Of a stretch of DNA of 64,000 nucleotides, positions 1 through 7,391 are shown piece after piece (position 1 is the stretch's first letter; each line of letters starts with the position of its first letter). The position numbers were made by a program, and so were the translations under genes. Under the pieces are notes generated by a model, which was given only the letters and a program-made list of their open reading frames with translations, was not told the origin of the DNA and did no database searches. Source of the DNA: Rhizobium sp. ASV20 (GTDB lineage: Bacteria > Pseudomonadota > Alphaproteobacteria > Rhizobiales > Rhizobiaceae); assembly GCF_016429015.1 (NCBI RefSeq), contig NZ_JAELTU010000009.1:18720-82719 (forward strand), given 5' to 3'.

Positions 1-1134
1 GAAGCCCTGAAGGCCTTGGGCTCTAACCCGGATCAGTCCGCTTTCAACGCTCTGGAAGCTGAGGTTCGCGCTCTGGACGTCCAGATTGGCAACGCTCGCA
101 AGATTGAAGCTTTCGAACGCGCCGCCCCTGCTGATGAGAAGTTCAATTCTGAGGTGCGCGGCAAGTATTCGCTCTCCAAGGCCATTCGCGAAGCCGCTGA
201 AGGTCGTGGCCTTACGGGCTTCGAAGCTGAAGCTTCCGCAGAACTGGCAAAGCGCGCAGGCGGCGGCGAAGAACGCGGTATTCGCATTCCGATGTCCGTC
301 CTGGCTGAAACTCGTGACTTCACGGTAGCCAACCCGGCATCCGCTGGCAACACCGTCCAGAATCAGTACGGCGAGCTTGTCGGCGCGCTTTTCCCGCAGG
401 CCAAGGTTATCGGCATGGGTGCAACTGTGATTTCCGGCCTTCGTGGCGATTTCGTTGCACCTCGCCAGCTCGACGGCGCTGCAATCAAGTGGATCGACGA
501 GAACGAGGCGGCAGGCAATACCGACGTCAGCTTCGACAACATCACCATGAAGCCTCACACTGCTTCTGCCCGCATGGTCCTATCGCGCCGTATCCTGCTT
601 CAGAATGGCGTCTCGCTGGAGCAGCTCCTGAAGGCTGACCTTGCCCGCGCTATCGCTGCCGAAATCGACCGCGTTGCACTGGTCGGTCTCGGTACCCCCG
701 CCAGCAAGGAGCCCAAGGGCCTCAAGGCATCTCTGACCGCCATCGTACCCGGTGATCCAACCGACATTTCCGACATCGCGGCTGACATCCTCGGCTCGGT
801 TGCTCTGGAAAACGACACAACGTCAGGCTTCCTCGCCACCACGTCGGTCATGAATCTGGCCCGCAAGGTGAAGGACTCCACCGGCCGTAGCATCTCCGTT
901 GCTGAGCAGTTCCACGGCATCCGCACGGAGGAAACCAATCAAGTGGCTGACAAGCTGATCTTCGGCGGCAACTGGTCGGCATTGGCAATCGGCATCTACG
1001 ATTCGCTATCTATGATCATCGACCCCTACAGCCTGTCGGCAACTGGCCAACTTGCCTTAACGACTTTTGCCGATTGCGATGTGGCACTGAGGCATCCGAA
1101 GTCGCTGGCATACGCAACGGTAACGAGCGTCTAA
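1..1134 (+). CDS. Phage major capsid protein, HK97 fold (5' end outside window)
   Basis: Forms the shell of an icosahedral phage head. The reading frame is already open at base 1 (E-A-L-K-A precede a TTG codon at 16), so the true start lies upstream; 377 residues are visible. The first ~90 visible residues are charged and helical, like the scaffolding delta domain that the prohead protease removes. The shell domain follows from about VANPASAGNTV, with a typical GLRGDFVAPR segment and an aspartate/alanine-rich core. The 3 bp gap to the connector gene, and the protease and portal downstream, support a head-assembly role. I see no frameshift or internal stop. The family call is firm; whether the element is a prophage or a satellite is open. 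Confidence 0.88.
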   Translation, partial: EALKALGSNPDQSAFNALEAEVRALDVQIGNARKIEAFERAAPADEKFNSEVRGKYSLSKAIREAAEGRGLTGFEAEASAELAKRAGGGEERGIRIPMSVLAETRDFTVANPASAGNTVQNQYGELVGALFPQAKVIGMGATVISGLRGDFVAPRQLDGAAIKWIDENEAAGNTDVSFDNITMKPHTASARMVLSRRILLQNGVSLEQLLKADLARAIAAEIDRVALVGLGTPASKEPKGLKASLTAIVPGDPTDISDIAADILGSVALENDTTSGFLATTSVMNLARKVKDSTGRSISVAEQFHGIRTEETNQVADKLIFGGNWSALAIGIYDSLSMIIDPYSLSATGQLALTTFADCDVALRHPKSLAYATVTSV

Positions 1135-1137
1135 GTC

Positions 1138-1416
1138 ATGCCGGTCGTTTCAGTAGCTGAAGCTAAGAAGCATACGCGCATCGACTTTAACGAGGACGAT
1201 GACCTTGTGCTGACCTACCTGACGGCCGCTGAGGGGTACTTGAGCAAGATAGGGGTGGCGATTGTCGCCCCTATCGATCCAGTAGCCCGGCAAGCCGTCC
1301 TGATGCTTACGGCGCATCTTTACAACAACCGCGAGGCCGCTGGCGAAGTGAACGTCAAGGAAATTCCGCTCGGCCTCCGCATGTTTATTCAGTCCATTCG
1401 AAAGGAGGCGCTATGA
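1138..1416 (+). CDS. Phage head-tail connector protein, gp6-like
   Basis: A small (92 aa), mostly helical protein of the HK97 gp6 / phage_connect_1 type, which forms the ring between portal and head-completion proteins. The N-terminus (VSVAEAKKHTRIDFNEDDD) carries the usual 'lxeaK.hlRid...dD' signature; the middle has LTYLTAAEGYL and AVLMLTAHLYNNRE, typical of the family's long helices. It starts 3 bp after the capsid stop and ends in an ATGA overlap with the protease gene, so translation is probably coupled. The assignment is from sequence pattern and context. No catalytic residues are expected. Confidence 0.8.
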   Translation: MPVVSVAEAKKHTRIDFNEDDDLVLTYLTAAEGYLSKIGVAIVAPIDPVARQAVLMLTAHLYNNREAAGEVNVKEIPLGLRMFIQSIRKEAL

Positions 1417-1940
1417 CCATCGAAAAGCGGGCCGCGACAGACGTACAGTCTAGCGGCAAGACCATCGTCGGCTACGTCGCCAAGTTTAACAACACCGCAC
1501 AAATTGCTGATTTTTCAGAGGAGATTGCGCCGGGCGCGTTTGCTGATAGCCTTGACACCAAGACTGATGTCCTAGCCCTGCAGGACCATCAATATGACCG
1601 CGTTATCGGCAGGACTGCTAACGGCTCGCTGAAGCTGGCCGAAGACCATATCGGGTTGCGGTTCGAACTGACCCCGCCAGACACACAGCTTGGCCGCGAC
1701 GCCCTCGAAATGGTGCGCACGAAAACGGCGGGTGGATTGAGTTTTGGATTCACCGTCGCGCCTGACGGTGAACAATGGCTCGGACAGCACCGCATACTGA
1801 AGCGGGTAAATTTACGAGAAATTTCACTTATTAGTGGATTCCCCGCATATGGCGAAACTGAGGCAAGCATTCGGTCCCGGCCACTTATGAGCGAGGCAGA
1901 GCGTCGAATTCGCATTCTGGAGCTAGAGGGAGGCGTCTGA
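1413..1940 (+). CDS. HK97-family prohead protease
   Basis: Serine protease that trims the scaffolding domain of the capsid protein during head maturation (175 aa, normal for the family). The family signatures are visible: GYVAKFN and E-x-IAPGAF near the start, the catalytic histidine H59 in LQDHQYDRVIGR, the serine S110 in AGGLSFGF, and the acidic residue in LREISLISGFPAYGE (E136). The ATG overlaps the connector stop, and its own TGA overlaps the portal ATG (TGATG). Here the protease lies downstream of capsid and connector, whereas the usual HK97 order is portal, protease, capsid. Confidence 0.88.
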   Translation: MTIEKRAATDVQSSGKTIVGYVAKFNNTAQIADFSEEIAPGAFADSLDTKTDVLALQDHQYDRVIGRTANGSLKLAEDHIGLRFELTPPDTQLGRDALEMVRTKTAGGLSFGFTVAPDGEQWLGQHRILKRVNLREISLISGFPAYGETEASIRSRPLMSEAERRIRILELEGGV

Positions 1941-3175
1941 TGTGGTTTTTCAAGAAGAAGCAAGCTGAGACCCGCATGGCAATGCTGTCGTCTGACCCGC
2001 GTATCGGCGAAGTGCTTGGCGGAATCGACGCCGCCAATATCGATCGTACGGCTAGCCTTGGCATTGCAGCCGCTGCCGTGAATCTGATTAGCTCAAGCAT
2101 TGCGAGCGCAGAACTCGGCGTCTACAAGCTTAATGATGATGGCGTGGGTGCTACACTCGACACCGCGCACCCGCTGTATCACCTGCTCGTGGATGAGTCC
2201 TACCCCGGCGTGTCCGCCTTCGACATGAAGCAGCTTGTCAGCCAAGACCTAGCCGTGCACGGAAACGCCTATCTTCGGATTCATCGCAACGGCCGGTCTG
2301 AAGTTTCTGGACTCGAACCGATGGCGCATGCGGACGTCAACGTTGAAGTCGTCCCGTCAACCGGCCGCATGCGCTACCGGTGGACGAATCCGCTGACGAA
2401 TATAGTTTTGGTCCTGACGGCCGATGAAGTGGTGCATTTCCGCTTTCGCCCAAAGTTTGCGGGCGGCATGGGCAGGTCGCCGATTTCGCTTGCCTCGACG
2501 GCAGCACAGATTGCCACGAGCTTGGAAGAGAACACGGCAGAGGGCATCGAAAACAGCTTCCGTCCGGCTGGTCTGATCTCGTTTCCGGAGGCCACGCCTG
2601 CCGACTTTAAAGACAACCTTCGGACGTCGTTCCGAGAAAAGTTCCTCGGCAAGCGCAACGCCAATCAGCTTATGGTTCTCGACAACGGGGCAACATGGAC
2701 GTCTCTTGGTTTCTCGCAGCAAGACCAAGAAATCCTGTCTAGCCGCAAGTGGGCAGCCTTCGAACTTGCCAGAATCTGGAATCTACCTCCCTCTACTCTG
2801 GGAATTGTCGAAGGCTCGACATTTAACAATAGCCAAGAAGAGGGCCTCGCTCTCGTGAAACGCACGCTTCGTCCTTGGGCGCGCCGTATCGAACAGCAGT
2901 TGATTTGCGCAGTCATGTCGCCAGAAGCTCGCAAGCGCCGCTATCTGGAACACGATCTGTCCGAATTCCTGCAAGGTGGCATTCGCGACCGATACGAGGC
3001 TTATAAAATCGCGCACGAAGGCGGCTTCCTGTCGGTCGATGAGATCCGCGCACGTGAGAATTATGGCCGCGTGCCGAATGGTGCAGGGGCTGGCTTCATT
3101 CAGCCACTCAACTACGCCCCTCTCGGCTCGGTATCGATCAACGGCCAGCACAACACAGCGCAGGTGTCGGCATGA
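1940..3175 (+). CDS. Phage portal protein, HK97 family
   Basis: Dodecameric portal at the special head vertex, through which DNA is packaged and ejected (411 aa, usual size). Typical features are the N-terminal GIAAAAVNLISSSIA segment, the HPLYHLL motif, DLAVHGNAYLRI, the EVVHFRF segment and the C-terminal ARIWNLPPSTLGI. It is preceded by an AGAGGGAGG ribosome-binding site inside the protease gene. The stop overlaps the adaptor start (ATGA). The frame is intact, so the gene does not look decayed. The terminase that should act on it is not in this window. Confidence 0.9.
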   Translation: MWFFKKKQAETRMAMLSSDPRIGEVLGGIDAANIDRTASLGIAAAAVNLISSSIASAELGVYKLNDDGVGATLDTAHPLYHLLVDESYPGVSAFDMKQLVSQDLAVHGNAYLRIHRNGRSEVSGLEPMAHADVNVEVVPSTGRMRYRWTNPLTNIVLVLTADEVVHFRFRPKFAGGMGRSPISLASTAAQIATSLEENTAEGIENSFRPAGLISFPEATPADFKDNLRTSFREKFLGKRNANQLMVLDNGATWTSLGFSQQDQEILSSRKWAAFELARIWNLPPSTLGIVEGSTFNNSQEEGLALVKRTLRPWARRIEQQLICAVMSPEARKRRYLEHDLSEFLQGGIRDRYEAYKIAHEGGFLSVDEIRARENYGRVPNGAGAGFIQPLNYAPLGSVSINGQHNTAQVSA

Positions 3176-3516
3176 CCGTGGCGGGGCAACTTCGGGAGAG
3201 ACTGACTTTCCAAGGCAGGAAGTTGGAAGATGACGGATTTGGAAACATGGTGCCCGGCTCGTTCGGTGATCGATTCACCTGCGCTGCCAGCCTTCGCATC
3301 CTCAGGGGCAGCGAGACAGTCATCGCGGGAGCCTTGCAGGGGACGCAAGCTCTAGTGGCATTCGTCAGATACAATGCAAACGCTATGAAGGACGTAGACA
3401 ACACGTGGCGGCTGAAGGACACGCGCACCACGAATGTCTACAGCATCCAAAGCTTCGAACCCGATGAAAAACGACAATACGCCCGCATCCTTTTGAAGCG
3501 GTACATTGGTCGGTGA
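3172..3516 (+). CDS. Phage head-tail adaptor / head closure protein
   Basis: A 114-aa protein of the phage head-tail joining type (SPP1 gp16 / HK97 gp7-like), which closes the head below the connector. It begins with the family pattern AGQLRERLTFQ and ends with ...DEKRQYARILLKR, where a beta-rich barrel is expected. It overlaps the portal gene by 4 bp. A strong terminator follows 8 bp after the stop, so this is the last gene of the head operon. No tail-completion, tape-measure or tail-tube gene follows, which is unusual for a siphophage module. Confidence 0.78.
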   Translation: MTVAGQLRERLTFQGRKLEDDGFGNMVPGSFGDRFTCAASLRILRGSETVIAGALQGTQALVAFVRYNANAMKDVDNTWRLKDTRTTNVYSIQSFEPDEKRQYARILLKRYIGR

Positions 3517-3523
3517 CGACAAG

Positions 3524-3558
3524 AACCCCCGGTGGCGCGAGCTGTCGGGGGTTTTTCT
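3524..3558 (+). terminator. Rho-independent terminator ending the phage head operon
   Basis: The stem AACCCCCG (3524-3531) pairs with CGGGGGTT (3546-3553), with a 14-nt loop and the T-rich tract GGTTTTTC immediately after. It begins 8 bp after the adaptor stop codon and isolates the head genes from the gene at 3621. Confidence 0.85.
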
Positions 3559-3620
3559 TTGCCATTTCGACAGGAAGCCTATGAGGTGATACGCTATATT
3601 ATCAAAAACCGAGAGCTGAG

Positions 3621-4088
3621 ATGGTGATGTTGGCTTGGTTGAGGCAGTTTCTAGGAAATAAGCGCCAAGCGACAGCCTCCGATATGATCGGGGCCTACGG
3701 CGCTCTATTAGACAAGTATCCGGGCTTTATAATGGACGTTACTATGCTTCCTCAGTCGAAGCTTAAAATGAAGGTTCTGTTGAAGACGCTTTACGGGCTG
3801 ACGTCCGACCCCAAATTACATTCGCTCTTCACTGAAGGCTTTATGTCCCTCGCGAACTTTCAAGCCGGTGTCGGTTCAGACCCCGTTGACCCCAACATCA
3901 TACCGGACGACTTCGCAACGGACGACCCACCAACGGCGCAAGAACTCGAACGAACGAGACGGCTTGCATCAGACCCGGCATTTTCGGCCAAACTTGAGCG
4001 GTTCATATTCTGGCAGCAGGCATTAGCCAAGGAAGCAAGCGAGCTGGATCGAGAATGGACAGGCTTTTTGCGAGGCGATTCTGTCTAA
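3621..4088 (+). CDS. Hypothetical protein, cargo position at end of phage element
   Basis: I do not recognise this 155-aa soluble protein. It begins with a short amphipathic stretch (MVMLAWLRQFLG), has a helical middle (KMKVLLKTLYGL), an acidic PDD-F-ATDDPP linker and a helical C-terminus (FIFWQQALAKEASELDREW). There is no signal peptide, transmembrane segment or catalytic motif. GAGAGCTGAG precedes the ATG as a weak ribosome site, and a TATATT box sits at 3595-3600. It stands alone between the head-operon terminator and the tRNA, the place where prophages and satellites often carry accessory (moron or defence) genes. That role is inference from position only. Confidence 0.6.
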   Translation: MVMLAWLRQFLGNKRQATASDMIGAYGALLDKYPGFIMDVTMLPQSKLKMKVLLKTLYGLTSDPKLHSLFTEGFMSLANFQAGVGSDPVDPNIIPDDFATDDPPTAQELERTRRLASDPAFSAKLERFIFWQQALAKEASELDREWTGFLRGDSV

Positions 4089-4213
4089 TGCTTCAGCATG
4101 TTCCATGCGCCATTCATGTTCCACGGAGCTGCCGCTAACGATTGGAAAAGCCCGTAAATCAACGGATTCTGCGTAATTTTGCTAATCGCCGATGGCACAT
4201 GATTTCCACCATA

Positions 4214-4250
4214 AATACCAAGCTAATCCTCTGAAAAGATTGGTATTTTT
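4214..4250 (+). terminator. AT-rich hairpin with T-tract before the tRNA 3' end
   Basis: AATACCAA (4214-4221) pairs with TTGGTATT (4240-4247), an 8-bp stem with an 18-nt loop followed by TTTT, read on the plus strand. It could terminate the gene at 3621 before transcription runs antisense through tRNA-Lys. The stem is AT-rich, so strength is doubtful. Confidence 0.4.
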
Positions 4251-4326
4251 TGGTGAGAGCGATGGGGCTCGAACCCATGACCTACTGATTAAAAGTCAGT
4301 TGCTCTACCAGCTGAGCTACGCTCTC
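4251..4326 (-). tRNA. tRNA-Lys (anticodon UUU)
   Basis: A complete 76-nt cloverleaf with encoded CCA: acceptor GAGAGCG/CGCTCTC, D-arm GCTC-AGCTGGTA-GAGC, anticodon stem ACTGA/TCAGT with loop CTTTTAA (anticodon TTT), and T-arm ATGGG-TTCGAGC-CCCAT. Its 3' end points toward the phage genes, the orientation expected if an element had used the tRNA 3' end as attachment site. No integrase lies next to it in this window. Confidence 0.96.
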
Positions 4327-4366
4327 CCTCTCCGCGGACGTTTCCGCCCCGGCTGGAAGTGCGCGG

Positions 4367-4395
4367 AACATATGCAGGCGCCCCATTGCGGTCAA
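4367..4395 (-). promoter_or_regulatory. Sigma-70-type promoter of tRNA-Lys
   Basis: On the minus strand TTGACC (4390-4395) and TATGTT (4367-4372) are separated by exactly 17 bp. The predicted start lies about 34 nt before the first base of the mature tRNA-Lys. The hexamers match the consensus well (5/6 and 4/6). Confidence 0.65.
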
Positions 4396-4701
4396 CCCAT
4401 AAAATTGCGGTTTTGGTGGCTTCAGGATGCTTTTCCTCATCTCCGGACGACGAAATCATGGCGTTTCCCCTGAAACCGGCGGGATAGCAGGCATGAGCAT
4501 GAAACTGGAATCTGTGGGGAAGATCCAAGGCAACGGCGCGGCAGCTTGGTGTAGCCGGAACAATCGTAACAATTTCCCTCAATAGTAAGGGTTGCAATCA
4601 AGGGATTGGTTCGTTCGTACCGCAATGATTTGGGGTGCGAATCGTTTTTGGTGTATATCAGTTATTGTTAACAACCCGTCGGGTCCTCAGGAGGTTCTTT
4701 T
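4396..4701. other. Intergenic region, promoter of the GlsB-type gene
   Basis: No coding region is convincing here. A weak promoter-like pair TTGGGG (4630-4635) and TATATC (4654-4659) with an 18-bp spacer lies about 45 bp before the membrane-protein gene at 4702. The ribosome site AGGAGGT is at about 4689. I found no GGAAC-N18-CGTT pattern that would mark a general-stress EcfG promoter. Confidence 0.35.
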
Positions 4702-4959
4702 ATGGAAGACGCACACGTCGGTTGGATTGCAGCAATTATCATTGGCGGCCTGGCAGGCTGGTTCGCCGAGATGATCATGAAGAGCAATACGGGCATTGTC
4801 ATGAACATCATCCTCGGCATTGTTGGCGCGCTCGTCGCCAGCTGGCTGTTTGGCGCACTCCATATTGCGCTGCCCTTCCATGCATGGCTGAACTATCTGA
4901 TCACTGGCTTTATCGGCGCCTGCATCCTGATTTTTATCGGTCGCCTGATCCGGCGGTAG
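4702..4959 (+). CDS. GlsB/YeaQ/YmgE family stress-associated membrane protein
   Basis: An 85-aa inner-membrane protein of the transglycosylase-associated (YeaQ/YmgE) family, with three hydrophobic segments. The glycine-rich family signature IIIGGLAGWFAE and the NIILGIVGALVASWL repeat-like segment are visible, and the C-terminus is GFIGACILIFIGRLIRR. Family members are often induced in general stress; their molecular function is unknown. A very good AGGAGGT ribosome site precedes the ATG. It is a close paralogue of the gene at 28109, with the same IIIGGLAGW, NIILGI and ITGFIGACILIF blocks. Confidence 0.85.
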   Translation: MEDAHVGWIAAIIIGGLAGWFAEMIMKSNTGIVMNIILGIVGALVASWLFGALHIALPFHAWLNYLITGFIGACILIFIGRLIRR

Positions 4960-5090
4960 GAGGCTTCCCCGGCTTCAGAGCATTCCCGGGAAATTGTTCA
5001 GCGGTCTTCCGTCTGGGATGCCTGAGAAAGCAAAAGGATAGACCGTTTCCGCGGCGCAGATAAAAGCGGAAATAGTCCAGGGACGAGGAG

Positions 5091-5121
5091 AAGGGAAGAC
5101 GGGGTTCGTCTTCCCTTTTTT
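5091..5121 (+). terminator. Strong rho-independent terminator
   Basis: AAGGGAAGAC (5091-5100) pairs perfectly with GTCTTCCCTT (5108-5117) over a 7-nt loop and is followed by a run of T (5116-5121). It lies 130 bp after the GlsB-type gene and upstream of the small gene at 5214. Confidence 0.85.
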
Positions 5122-5213
5122 GTTGTATTCGTTGGGTGCATGCACGTCATAGGCCTTTCCAAGTCGGTCCCCGGCCCTATCTACAGCAGTGGAGCCGAAA
5201 AGGAGGTTGGAAG

Positions 5214-5405
5214 ATGACGGAAAACACCAATCGGATACCAGTACGCAAAGTTGTTCGTGGTCGTCCTTACAGCATCGCGGAATTTGCGCGGAAATACCGT
5301 CTAGATGACGAGGAAGCCAAACGTCTGTTCTATAAATTCGGCCCTTCGGCAACCAAGCTTGACCTGTTGATGGCCGCCAAACGGAAGTCGCCGTACCTCT
5401 CTTAA
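5214..5405 (+). CDS. Small hypothetical protein (63 aa), DUF3606-like pattern
   Basis: The start at 5214 is chosen because AAAGGAGGT sits 8 bp upstream; a longer in-frame start at 5136 has no such site and runs out of the terminator region. The protein is basic and helical: a short N-terminal tail, then SIAEFARKYRLDDEEAKRLF and KFGPSATKLDLLMAAKR. The spacing of aromatic, 'l-d-eea' and 'G-S' positions resembles the small DUF3606 proteins common in rhizobia, but I am not certain of that. Function is unknown. A hairpin lies 45 bp downstream. Confidence 0.65.
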   Translation: MTENTNRIPVRKVVRGRPYSIAEFARKYRLDDEEAKRLFYKFGPSATKLDLLMAAKRKSPYLS

Positions 5406-5449
5406 AGTGCCGGACTTCGATCCACTCTGAAACCACAGGCAAAGATAAT

Positions 5450-5476
5450 GGCAGATGGCGGTCACGCCAGTCTGCC
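5450..5476 (+). other. Stable hairpin downstream of the small gene
   Basis: GGCAGATGGCG (5450-5460) pairs with CGCCAGTCTGCC (5465-5476), with one bulged base and a GTCA tetraloop. No T-run follows, so it may be a Rho-dependent 3' end structure or a regulator site rather than an intrinsic terminator. Confidence 0.45.
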
Positions 5477-5604
5477 ACCCTCTCTGGCTGTGGCGGATCG
5501 CAGGCTTTCGCGCGTTACTACTTCATTTTGATATATCACCATCGATTGCCTTCGGCAGTGCGAGGTGACACTGTCTGCCATATCGGCTTGCTTGGACTTA
5601 CTGC

Positions 5605-6219
5605 ATGCAAAATTCACTTAGCCATCTCGCCTATCTGGCGCTTGAGCATCAGATCGTGACGCTTGCCCTCGAACCCGGGGCGCTCGTGACCGAAAAGCAG
5701 CTGATCGAGATGGCCGGCCAGGGGCGCACGCCCGTACGCGAGGCAATTCAGAAACTTGCGTGGCAGGGATTGATCCATGTGCGTCCACGAGTCGGTTTGC
5801 AGATCGCGGATATTCGGCCCGATGATCATCGACACGTCATTCAGGTCAGGCGCGAGCTGGAGCCGCTCGCGGCTGCGCTTGCTGCCCGTCATGCCAATGA
5901 AGGGCAGCGCCGCCAGCTGCAGCTCTGCGCGCGCCGCATGGCCGGCTGCGCGGAGACCGCCGATCTCACCGGCTTCTTCGCTGCCGACAAGACATTCGAC
6001 GAGATCCTGGAGGAGGCCTGCCCCAATAACTTCATTACCTCGGCCTTGGGACCGGTTCAAACCCATGCCCGTCGATTGTGGTATTCCACAGAGGCGCGCG
6101 GTCGGATGGATCACGCGATAACTATGCATATTCAGGCTATCGAAGCCATCCGCAATGGCGTTGCTGAAAAAGCGGCAACGGCGATGACTGCGCTGATCGA
6201 CCAATTGAGCGGTCTATGA
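5605..6219 (+). CDS. GntR-family transcriptional regulator, FCD subfamily
   Basis: A 204-aa one-component regulator. The N-terminal winged helix-turn-helix spans about residues 10-75: LALEPGALVTEKQLIE followed by RTPVREAIQKLAWQGLI, the GntR recognition-helix pattern, and a GLQIADI wing. The rest is an all-helical FCD ligand-binding domain, with HRHVIQVRRELEPLAAALAA as its first conserved helix. FCD members usually sense organic acids and bind metal through aspartate and histidine residues. No catabolic operon is adjacent, since the next gene (fpr) is convergent, so the target is unknown. It is bounded by its own terminator. Confidence 0.88.
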   Translation: MQNSLSHLAYLALEHQIVTLALEPGALVTEKQLIEMAGQGRTPVREAIQKLAWQGLIHVRPRVGLQIADIRPDDHRHVIQVRRELEPLAAALAARHANEGQRRQLQLCARRMAGCAETADLTGFFAADKTFDEILEEACPNNFITSALGPVQTHARRLWYSTEARGRMDHAITMHIQAIEAIRNGVAEKAATAMTALIDQLSGL

Positions 6220-6224
6220 AAAAA

Positions 6225-6250
6225 GCGGCCTCGTTACCGAAGCCGCCTTT
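6225..6250 (+). terminator. Terminator between gntR-type gene and convergent fpr
   Basis: GCGGC-c-TCG (6225-6233) pairs with CGA-a-GCCGC (6238-6246), with a mismatch and a TTAC loop. A-rich sequence lies before it and CTTTC after it, so it could act in either direction between the two convergent genes. Confidence 0.6.
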
Positions 6251-6373
6251 CATTTGCTTGTTCCTGTCGCTCGTCCAAGGCGTTTCTGTTTTCAACGCCC
6301 CGGACATGCTTTCTCAGTTTGCTTTCACGCAATCCCGGACGCAAAACCGCTACGCGCTTTTGCTGACATTGCT

Positions 6374-7186
6374 TTAGCCGACAAAGGCCCGTTCGATAAC
6401 GAACTCGGCCGGCTTGCTGTTTGCACCTTCCGTGAGGCCCGCCTTTTCAAGCAGATCCTTCGTGTCCTTCAGCATCGCCGAAGAGCCGCAGATCATGCCG
6501 CGATCGGTGGCAATATCGAGGGCGGGGACACCGAGATCTGTGAAGAGCTTGCCGTTCTCGATGAGATCGGTAATGCGGCCGGTGAAGGGGAAATCCTCGC
6601 GGGTGACAGTCGCATAGTGGCGCAATTTGTCTCCGACGACTTCGCTCAGGAGTTCGTCGTTGCGGATTTCCTCGACCAGGTCGAAGCCGTATTTCAGCTC
6701 GGCAACATCTCGCGTCGTATGGGTAAGGATAACTTCCTCGAACTTCTCATAGGTCTCAGGATCGCGGATCAAGCTTGCAAAGGGCGCAATGCCGGTGCCG
6801 GTCGAGAACATATAGAGACGCCTGCCCGGCGTCAGTGCGTCGAGCACCAGCGTACCCGTCGGCTTCTTGCGCATCAGCACTTCGTCGCCGGGCTTGATGT
6901 TCTGCAGATGCGACGTCAGCGGGCCGTCCGGCACTTTGATGGAAAAGAATTCGAGTTCGTCCGCCCAGGCGGGACTTGCGATCGAATAGGCACGATAGAG
7001 CGGCTTGCCATCGACCATGAGGCCGATCATCGCGAATTCGCCGGAGCGGAAACGGAAACCTTGCGGTCTGGTCATGGTAAAGCGAAAGAGCCGGTCGGTA
7101 TAATGCGTGACGCTCAGCACCTTCTCGGCGAAGACGCCGGCTGGCACTGCTGAAGCGAACTCATCTGTCTTTGCGGGGGCGTTCAT
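6374..7186 (-). CDS. fpr: Ferredoxin/flavodoxin-NADP+ reductase
   Basis: A 270-aa FAD enzyme that moves electrons between NADPH and ferredoxin or flavodoxin. The FAD-binding motif RAYS is at 65-68, the following SIASPAW is typical of bacterial subclass I FNRs, and the NADP-binding GTGIAPF lies at about 130-136. The C-terminal VIERAFVG matches the family. It is encoded just downstream of the sulfite-reductase operon, with a 205-bp gap, on the same strand. That operon has no CysJ flavoprotein, so Fpr with a ferredoxin is a plausible electron donor for it. That link is inference. Confidence 0.92.
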   Translation of the reverse strand: MNAPAKTDEFASAVPAGVFAEKVLSVTHYTDRLFRFTMTRPQGFRFRSGEFAMIGLMVDGKPLYRAYSIASPAWADELEFFSIKVPDGPLTSHLQNIKPGDEVLMRKKPTGTLVLDALTPGRRLYMFSTGTGIAPFASLIRDPETYEKFEEVILTHTTRDVAELKYGFDLVEEIRNDELLSEVVGDKLRHYATVTREDFPFTGRITDLIENGKLFTDLGVPALDIATDRGMICGSSAMLKDTKDLLEKAGLTEGANSKPAEFVIERAFVG

Positions 7187-7391
7187 TCTGTTTCGGATCC
7201 CGTATTAATCTTGCACGTCTTCCCTGGCAGGCTCATTACGCGACGCTGATATTACACTATAGCCGGTTTTGAAAGGCATTCCATTCCAGCCGGCGGCACA
7301 GGACTGAAATATGTATATTTCAATCAAGATTCCAGATCGCCAACACTATAAATCGACATATATCGACGGACCTAATAGCGGCCTTTCGACG

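Noticed and set aside
4192..4473. A 93-codon frame over tRNA-Lys
   Set aside because: It passes through the intact tRNA gene and its promoter, so it cannot be a genuine coding region.
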